Shown here piece after piece: positions 5,853 to 8,009 of a DNA stretch of 8,009 nt (position 1 is the first letter of the stretch; each line of letters begins with the position of its first letter). Source of the stretch: Yoonia sp. (GTDB lineage Bacteria; Pseudomonadota; Alphaproteobacteria; Rhodobacterales; Rhodobacteraceae). Location of the stretch: NCBI GenBank assembly GCA_028822885.1, contig JAPKCP010000149.1, positions 1 through 8,009 of the forward strand. The letters run 5' to 3'. The notes under the pieces are model-generated. The model searched no databases, had not been told where the DNA came from, and saw only the letters and a list, made by a program, of their open reading frames with translations. A program made the translations under genes and the position numbers.

Positions 5853-6545
5853 ATGCGCGATTGGTCACCGATCATGGGTCTACCCCTTTGGGTCTGGCTC
5901 TTTGTATTGCCAACATTGATTGGTGTGATTTGCTTGCTTGCGGGGCCACGCATCGAAGGTGCCTTGCGTCCGGTTTGGCGCGTATTGGACGGTGTCTATT
6001 TCGCAAGTGGGGCCATTGCTGCCTGTTTCATGATGACGATTCTGAGCTTGATTGTGATTGGCATGGTTGCGCGCTGGACTGGCGTGGCTGTCCCCGGCAC
6101 CACCGAATTCGCAGGTTATGCTATGGCTGCGACCTCATTCTTTGCATTGTGCCATGCGCTGACGCGGGGCGCGCATATTCGGGTTTCAATCATCCTCAAT
6201 GCCAACGCGTTCCTGAAACGCTGGCTTGATGTTTTTGCAGTCTTTGGGGCCGCTGTCATCGCCACGTACTTCGCCCGCTATGCCGTCAAAACCAACCAAT
6301 TCTCTGAAATGTTGAATGACCGGACGCAGGGCCAAGACCAAATCCCCACTTGGCTGGTGTCATTTTTCAAACTCGACTTTTCCGGTGCGATGTCGGGCGA
6401 TGGCACCTTGGTCTACACACCTGTTTGGATCCCGCAACTTGCCATGTCCATTGGCACGGTTCTGCTGGCGATTGCCTTGTGGGACACACTTTACCGGATG
6501 CTTGTCACAGGCGTGAACCCCATCGTATCGGAGGCCATCGAATGA
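5853..6545 (+). CDS. dctQ: TRAP transporter small membrane subunit (DctQ family), enlarged form
   Basis: A 230-residue membrane protein, longer than the common 160-180 residues of DctQ. Hydrophobic segments lie near 11-29, 47-71, 84-103, 121-143 and 192-213, which is one N-terminal helix more than the usual four. A polar loop of about 45 residues (about 145-190) precedes the last helix. The segment ALTRGAHIRVSI at about 102-113 is the DctQ signature (Arg-Gly-x-His-x-Arg-Val). It forms the membrane complex with DctM. The start ATG at 5853 has only a weak GAGA at 5842-5845; Met8 is an alternative start. It overlaps dctM by four bases (ATGA), so the two are translationally coupled. Together with the preceding terminator, the weak ribosome site fits lower expression than dctP. 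Confidence 0.88.
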   Translation: MRDWSPIMGLPLWVWLFVLPTLIGVICLLAGPRIEGALRPVWRVLDGVYFASGAIAACFMMTILSLIVIGMVARWTGVAVPGTTEFAGYAMAATSFFALCHALTRGAHIRVSIILNANAFLKRWLDVFAVFGAAVIATYFARYAVKTNQFSEMLNDRTQGQDQIPTWLVSFFKLDFSGAMSGDGTLVYTPVWIPQLAMSIGTVLLAIALWDTLYRMLVTGVNPIVSEAIE

Positions 6546-7843
6546 CCGAAGCATATGCCACAGTTGTTTTCCTCTTCGTCTTATTCACCCTGCTAGGGTC
6601 CTCTATCTGGATTGGTCTTGCCCTGATGGGCGTCGCTTGGGTCGGCCTTGAGATGTTCACGACCCGCCCCGCAGGTGATGCGATGATCACCACGATTTGG
6701 ACCGGGGCCAGCAGCTGGACGTTGACCGCGCTGCCCTTGTTTATCTGGATGGGTGAAATTCTTTATCGAACGCGATTATCGCAAGATATGTTCCGGGGGT
6801 TGGCCCCGTGGATGCGGTTCTTGCCGGGCGGTTTGCTACATACCAACATCGCAGGCTGCACGATTTTTGCTGCGGTCTCAGGCTCATCGGCGGCGACACT
6901 GACGACCGTTGGGAAAATGTCGATCCCAGAACTGCGCAAGCGTGGTTATCCTGAATACATGATCGTGGGGACCCTCGCTGGGGCGGCGACGCTTGGCCTG
7001 ATGATTCCACCTTCGCTAACGCTAATCGTCTACGGCGTCTCTATCAATGAAAGCATTATCAAGCTGTTCATGGCGGGCATTTTTCCGGGCCTCGTTCTTG
7101 CGGGCCTATTCATGTCTTACATCATCGCTTGGCACTACATTCGCCCCGATGAACGCCCACCACCTGAACCAGCGATGAGCGTGGGTGAGATGATGTCAGA
7201 AAGTCGGTTCTTGATCCCGGTACTGTGCCTCGTCTTCGCGGTTATTGGCTCTATGTACTTCGGCTGGGCCACAGCAACAGAAGCAGCGGCGGTTGGTGTT
7301 ATTGGGTCTCTCGTCCTCGCGACGTTCCAGCGGTCACTCACATTTAGCGCGTTTTTTGAAAGCCTGATGGGGGCCACAAGGACGTCTGCGATGATCGCAT
7401 TGATCCTGATGGGAGCGGCGTTTTTGTCTCTTTCGATGGGCTTTACTGGATTGCCGCGTGCGTTGGCTGCGTGGATTGACGGCATGGATCTTTCACCGAT
7501 TACGTTAATTGCGGCTCTGACTTTGTTTTACATCGTGCTGGGCATGTTCCTTGATGGGATTTCATCTGTCGTCCTGACAATGGCCATCGTTGAACCGATG
7601 ATCCGCCAATCTGGTATCGACGTGATCTGGTTTGGTATCTTTATCGTGGTCGTTGTGGAAATGGCGCAGGTCACACCGCCAATCGGCTTTAACCTATTCG
7701 TTTTGCAGGGCATGACGCGCCACGAAATCGGATATATTTCTAAGGTGGCCCTCCCGATGGTGGCTTTGATGTTGGTGATGGTCGTGATCCTTGTGGTGTT
7801 CCCGGGGCTAGCAACTTGGCTGCCCGAAAATATAAGGCAATAG
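6542..7843 (+). CDS. dctM: TRAP transporter large permease (DctM family)
   Basis: A 433-residue polytopic permease with about a dozen hydrophobic segments, a normal length for DctM. Signatures are LPLFIWMGE (64-72), SGSSAATLTTVGKMSIPELRKRGY (113-136), the LGLMIPPS turn (151-158), GMFLDGISSV and the late VTPPIGFNLFVLQGM segment. The start is the ATG at 6542, with GGAGG at 6530-6534 seven bases upstream, and it overlaps the dctQ stop as ATGA. The reading frame is open further upstream, but that part lies inside dctQ in another frame and lacks family similarity. With DctP and DctQ it forms a sodium- or proton-coupled secondary importer. The next gene starts 2 bases after its stop. Confidence 0.95.
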   Translation: MTEAYATVVFLFVLFTLLGSSIWIGLALMGVAWVGLEMFTTRPAGDAMITTIWTGASSWTLTALPLFIWMGEILYRTRLSQDMFRGLAPWMRFLPGGLLHTNIAGCTIFAAVSGSSAATLTTVGKMSIPELRKRGYPEYMIVGTLAGAATLGLMIPPSLTLIVYGVSINESIIKLFMAGIFPGLVLAGLFMSYIIAWHYIRPDERPPPEPAMSVGEMMSESRFLIPVLCLVFAVIGSMYFGWATATEAAAVGVIGSLVLATFQRSLTFSAFFESLMGATRTSAMIALILMGAAFLSLSMGFTGLPRALAAWIDGMDLSPITLIAALTLFYIVLGMFLDGISSVVLTMAIVEPMIRQSGIDVIWFGIFIVVVVEMAQVTPPIGFNLFVLQGMTRHEIGYISKVALPMVALMLVMVVILVVFPGLATWLPENIRQ

Positions 7844-7845
7844 GG

Positions 7846-8009
7846 ATGGGTCAGCCGACCGTCACAGTGCTGCAACTTGATACGCATTTCCCGCGCGTGC
7901 CGGGTGATGTGGGCTGCGCAGAGACATATTGCGACGACGTTGAGATTATTCGCATTCCCCGCGCTACCGTTGCCGACATCGTGAGCAATCGCCCCGGCGA
8001 CATCGACAT
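7846..8009 (+). CDS. Aspartate/glutamate racemase-family protein, 3'-truncated by the window edge
   Basis: The frame opens with ATG at 7846, two bases after the dctM stop, and remains open to the window end, giving about 54 residues. The opening segment VLQLDTHFPRVPGDVGCAETY (start about residue 8) matches the conserved N-terminus of Asp/Glu/hydantoin racemase-family proteins, in which a strand with LD-T-FPR is followed by PGD-G-PxT. VEIIRIPRATVADIV follows. The two catalytic cysteines of this family lie further downstream and are not in the window, so activity cannot be judged. AAGG at 7834-7837 may serve as ribosome site. Its place at the end of the dadA-like/TRAP cassette suggests interconversion of the L- and D-forms of the imported substrate. 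The family call rests on the N-terminus only. Confidence 0.72.
   Translation, partial: MGQPTVTVLQLDTHFPRVPGDVGCAETYCDDVEIIRIPRATVADIVSNRPGDID

Noticed and set aside
6350..6541. Upstream extension of the dctM frame by 64 codons
   Set aside because: It lies inside dctQ in another frame; ATG 6542 has GGAGG upstream and gives the family N-terminus.
1..8009. Signs of a mobile element, CRISPR array, defence system or toxin-antitoxin pair
   Set aside because: No repeats of suitable size, no transposase, integrase or nuclease motifs, and no small gene pairs of that kind; the genes are metabolic, transport and envelope functions.

Overview
The window looks like chromosomal DNA of an alphaproteobacterium, most likely a marine Rhodobacteraceae (roseobacter-type) organism. 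This rests on moderate GC, the style of the proteins, a tripartite TRAP transporter, and a near-consensus FNR/FnrL box beside a cytochrome gene. That assignment is judgement from the sequence, not a database result. No insertion sequence, phage gene, CRISPR array, tRNA or rRNA was seen, and no defence-type or clearly novel multi-gene system.

Left part (1-1396): the 3' part of an Ldh-family (malate/L-lactate dehydrogenase superfamily) NAD(P)H oxidoreductase runs in from the left edge. It meets tail-to-tail a small minus-strand YdcZ-type (DUF606) membrane protein, and both genes stop inside the same CTAG tetranucleotide. The 110-bp region between the YdcZ gene and the next gene is divergent and holds an FNR-like palindrome.

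Middle part (1397-3360): three plus-strand genes all encode exported proteins. They are a small predicted lipoprotein cytochrome c, a DUF3047 protein whose real start is probably TTG, and an LpqC/PHB-depolymerase-like esterase that overlaps the DUF3047 stop by one base. An imperfect intrinsic terminator candidate follows the esterase.

Right part (3361-8009): a 7+6+7 bp palindrome matching the CRP-type TGTGA-N6-TCACA pattern precedes a co-directional cassette. The cassette contains a DadA-like FAD amino-acid dehydrogenase, the TRAP transporter dctP-dctQ-dctM, and the beginning of an Asp/Glu-racemase-family gene cut by the right edge. A strong 11-bp stem with a CGAA tetraloop and a T-run lies between dctP and dctQ; it probably keeps the binding protein more abundant than the membrane subunits. 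The simplest reading is an uptake and catabolism unit for an amino acid or imino acid. The TRAP system would import it, the racemase would adjust stereochemistry, and the FAD enzyme would oxidise the D-form to a keto or imino acid. The Ldh-family enzyme could in principle reduce a cyclic imino acid (Δ1-pyrroline- or piperideine-2-carboxylate type), but it lies in a separate transcription unit and that link is speculative.
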